Shown: positions 40,707 to 42,954 of the stretch, piece by piece | How the letters are laid out: the number at the start of each line of letters is the position of its first letter | Position numbering within the stretch: position 1 is the first letter of the stretch | Assembly: GCF_028656955.1 (NCBI RefSeq) | Contig: NZ_JAMDGY010000034.1 | Span: 1 to 42,954, forward strand | Reading direction: 5' to 3' | Origin: Pseudomonas fontis | GTDB taxonomy: Bacteria > Pseudomonadota > Gammaproteobacteria > Pseudomonadales > Pseudomonadaceae | DNA length: 42,954 nucleotides | Made by a program: the position numbers and the translations under genes | Notes under the pieces: generated by a model | What the model saw: only the letters and a program-made list of their open reading frames with translations | Told to the model about the DNA's origin: nothing | The model's database searches: none

Positions 40707-42954
40707 ATGAGCAGTGTTGTTGCGATCGTCAAAAGCATTGTTGGCCAGGTCATTGCCGTATCCCCTGAGGGGATTCAACGTGTACTCATCGAGGGCGACC
40801 GCCTGTTCCTGGGGGACCAGGTGCTTACCGGCCTTTCAGGCGCGGTCACCCTGGAGCTGGCCGATGGCCGCACCCTGGACCTGGGTCGCGACACGCAGTG
40901 GAGCGCCGACACCCCGGACAGCAGCACCGACCTGAGCGAAGCCACCGCGCAAGCGGCGCCGTCGGTTGAAGAGCTGCAGCAAGCCATCGTCGCCGGTGCC
41001 GACCCGACCACCGACCTTGAAGCGACCGCAGCCGGCCCGACCTCCGCAGGCGGCGGCGCGGCCGGTGGCAGCCACAGCTTCGTGATGCTGGATGAAACCG
41101 CTGGTGTGGTTGACCCGACCATCGGCTTTCCGACCGTGGGCCTGGGCTTCAATGCCGCGCTGGACACCGAGGAAGTCGGTGGCCTGCTCAACAACGGTGC
41201 GACCAACAACAACGGCACCACCGAACTGCGCGCTGCGGGCCTGACCCTGAGCGCCACGCCGACGCTGACCGAAGCCGGTGGCGCGCTGACCTACACCGCG
41301 ACCCTGACCCAGGCGCCGCTGACTGACCTGACCGTGACCCTGTCCAACGGCCAGACCCTGGTGATCCCGGCCGGGCAAACGAGCGGCAGCCTGACGGTCA
41401 CCATTCCACCCGGCGACACCGTCTACCTCGATGCCCACGAGATCACCACCAGCATCACCGGTACCACCGGCGGTGCTGGCCTGTTGGTGACCCCGGACAC
41501 CAAGCCTGCGGTCACGCAGATTACCGACACGCAGGACACCACCACCGTCAACCTGAGCGCTACCGGCTCGGTGACCGAAGGTGGCGTGATTGTCTATACC
41601 GCGACCCTGACCAACCCGGCGCAGACGCCGGTGACCGTGACCCTGTCCAACGGCTCGGTGATCACCATTGCTGCCGGGCAGAACAGCGGCACGGTCAACG
41701 TGCAGACCCCGCCGAACGACGTCTACAACAACGGCGGCACGATCAGCACCAGCATCACCGGCGCGACCGGGGGCAACTTCGAGAACCTGGTGCCCGGCGC
41801 TACCCCGGCGGTGACCACCGTCAACGACAGCCTCGACACCACCACGGTCAGCCTGACCGCCACCCCGACCGTGGGTGAGAACGGTGTGATTACCTACACC
41901 GCCAGCACCACCTCGCCGGTGACCGGCTCGCCTGTGGTCGTGACGCTGTCCAATGGGCAGACCATCAGCATTCCGGTGGGCGGTTCCAGCGGCACCGTCA
42001 ACGTGACGGCACCGAACGACGTGTACAACGGCGCCGAGCCGATCAGCACGACGATTGCCGGTACCACCGGCGGCAACTTCGAGAACCTGGTGCCCAACGG
42101 CACGCCGGCAGTGACCGCGGTGACCGACAGCGTCGACACCACCGCCGTCACCCTGACTGCCACGCCGACCGTGGGCGAGAACGGCGTGATCACCTACACC
42201 GCCAGCACCAGCTCGCCGGTGACCGGCACGCCGGTGGTGGTGACCTTGTCCAATGGCCAGACCATCACCATTGCCGTCGGCCAGGCCAGCGGCACGGTGG
42301 ACGTCACTGCGCCGAACGATGTGTATAAAGGTGCGGAGCCGATCAGCACCACCATCACCGGTGCAACCGGTGGCGACTTCGAGAAGCTGCAGCCCAATGG
42401 CCAGCCAGCGGTCACCGTGGTCAACGATACCGTCGACACCACCACGGTCAGCCTCACGGCCTCGCCAACCGTCGCCGAGAACGGCGTCATCACCTACACC
42501 GCGACGGTCACCTCGCCGGTGACCGGCTCACCAGTGCTGGTGACCCTGTCCAATGGGCAGACCATCAGCATCGCCGTCGGTGAAACCAGCGGCACCCTGA
42601 ACGTCACGGCGCCGAACGATGTGTACAACGGTGCAGAGCCGATCAGCACAGTGATCACGGGCACCACCGGCGGCAACTTCGAGAACCTGGTCCCCAATAC
42701 CGCGGCGGCTGTGACCACGGTGAGCGACAGCCCGGATGTCACCGGGCTGAGCCTGACCGCGACCGGCAATGTGGCCGAAGGCGGGCAGATCGTTTACACC
42801 GCGACCCTGACCAACCCAGCTGGCACTGCGCTGACCGTTACCTTGTCCAACGGGCAGACCATCACCATTGCAGCGGGCCAGACCAGCAATAGCATTTCGG
42901 TGAATGCGCCGTCAGACAGTGTCTATCTGAGAAGCGCACGGCGACCCCTGCGGA
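40707..42954 (+). CDS. lapA: LapA giant adhesin, 5' part (runs off the window)
   Basis: The reading frame starts at ATG 40707 (GGAG 6-7 nt upstream) and stays open to the window end, about 749 codons. Residues 1-105 (MSSVVAIVKSIVGQVIAVSP ..., VLTGLSGAVTLELADGRTLDLG) form the LapA retention module that plugs the LapE channel. The LapG protease site TAAG is at residues 107-110, the same place as in P. fluorescens LapA, followed by a Gly-rich linker. From 41247 there are six tandem Ig-like repeats of exactly 300 nt (41247, 41547, 41847, 42147, 42447, 42747), the last cut by the edge. The protein is secreted and holds cells in biofilms. In the last ~8 codons the frame turns Arg-rich, suggesting a frameshift or assembly error near 42930. 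Confidence 0.93.
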   Translation, partial: MSSVVAIVKSIVGQVIAVSPEGIQRVLIEGDRLFLGDQVLTGLSGAVTLELADGRTLDLGRDTQWSADTPDSSTDLSEATAQAAPSVEELQQAIVAGADPTTDLEATAAGPTSAGGGAAGGSHSFVMLDETAGVVDPTIGFPTVGLGFNAALDTEEVGGLLNNGATNNNGTTELRAAGLTLSATPTLTEAGGALTYTATLTQAPLTDLTVTLSNGQTLVIPAGQTSGSLTVTIPPGDTVYLDAHEITTSITGTTGGAGLLVTPDTKPAVTQITDTQDTTTVNLSATGSVTEGGVIVYTATLTNPAQTPVTVTLSNGSVITIAAGQNSGTVNVQTPPNDVYNNGGTISTSITGATGGNFENLVPGATPAVTTVNDSLDTTTVSLTATPTVGENGVITYTASTTSPVTGSPVVVTLSNGQTISIPVGGSSGTVNVTAPNDVYNGAEPISTTIAGTTGGNFENLVPNGTPAVTAVTDSVDTTAVTLTATPTVGENGVITYTASTSSPVTGTPVVVTLSNGQTITIAVGQASGTVDVTAPNDVYKGAEPISTTITGATGGDFEKLQPNGQPAVTVVNDTVDTTTVSLTASPTVAENGVITYTATVTSPVTGSPVLVTLSNGQTISIAVGETSGTLNVTAPNDVYNGAEPISTVITGTTGGNFENLVPNTAAAVTTVSDSPDVTGLSLTATGNVAEGGQIVYTATLTNPAGTALTVTLSNGQTITIAAGQTSNSISVNAPSDSVYLRSARRPLR
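41247..42954 (+). repeat. Tandem 300-nt repeats in lapA
   Basis: Five whole units of exactly 300 nt and a sixth partial one encode about 100 residues each, with the shared plan SLTATPTVxENGVITYTA ... VTLSNGQTI ... ISTTITGTTGGNFENLVP ... AVTTVxDSxDTT. Units 3-5 are the closest to each other; units 1, 2 and 6 differ more. Confidence 0.93.

Noticed and set aside
41894..42769. Three 91-99 residue minus-strand frames in lapA
   Set aside because: They recur every 300 nt because they are antisense to the lapA repeats. They have no ribosome sites.

Overview
The window looks like a chromosomal stretch from a Pseudomonas of the P. putida group. The evidence is GC-rich DNA, P. putida-type REP palindromes (GTGGGAGCCGGCCTTGCCGGC), a LapA-type giant adhesin with its secretion genes, gabD-gabT, E. 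coli-like Mqo with a leader, and DUF2789. This assignment rests on gene content and motifs; no database was searched. I see no integrase, insertion sequence, prophage or CRISPR array.

Layout. 0.1-4.7 kb: a receiver-HDOD protein, the GABA catabolic pair gabD-gabT (minus strand) with a terminator between the two genes, and tRNA-Arg(CCG). 4.8-9.1 kb: an ECF sigma, FecR anti-sigma and TonB-receptor cell-surface signalling set for iron-siderophore uptake. 9.1-12.5 kb: mqo, a REP pair, a strongly structured leader in front of a DUF3077/DUF6124-like small protein, and a BrnT-BrnA toxin-antitoxin pair. 12.6-16.8 kb: a second TonB receptor, divergent from a DUF3857/transglutaminase protein. 16.9-24.2 kb: a two-gene unit made of a small two-TM protein and a 2254-residue RTX protein. 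The RTX protein has a FrpC-like module and ten RTX blocks.

24.3-28.5 kb: housekeeping and small genes, namely a CBS protein, a two-TM protein, DUF2789, a YbaK-type deacylase and an NfeD-slipin pair. 28.5-33.6 kb: a MarR-controlled efflux operon (FUSC permease, DUF1656, membrane fusion protein, NodT outer-membrane factor) in which all four junctions are 4-nt stop/start overlaps. 33.7-35.3 kb: a Sel1-repeat protein and a short HTH regulator that seems to lack the central WYL core. 35.4-43 kb: lapE-lapB-lapC (type I secretion) facing lapA, whose first ~750 codons are visible with the LapG-type TAAG site and six 300-nt repeats. The frame appears broken a few codons before the window edge.

How they fit together. 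LapEBC should export LapA, whose N-terminal retention module holds it in the outer membrane until LapG cleaves it. Two FleQ-like boxes in the lapE-lapA gap suggest c-di-GMP control. The large RTX protein has no transporter next to it, so it may use LapEBC or one encoded elsewhere. The two observations most worth following are the switch-like leader RNA at 11.38-11.57 kb and the FrpC-like RTX protein whose scissile Asp is Ser, together with its tightly linked membrane partner.
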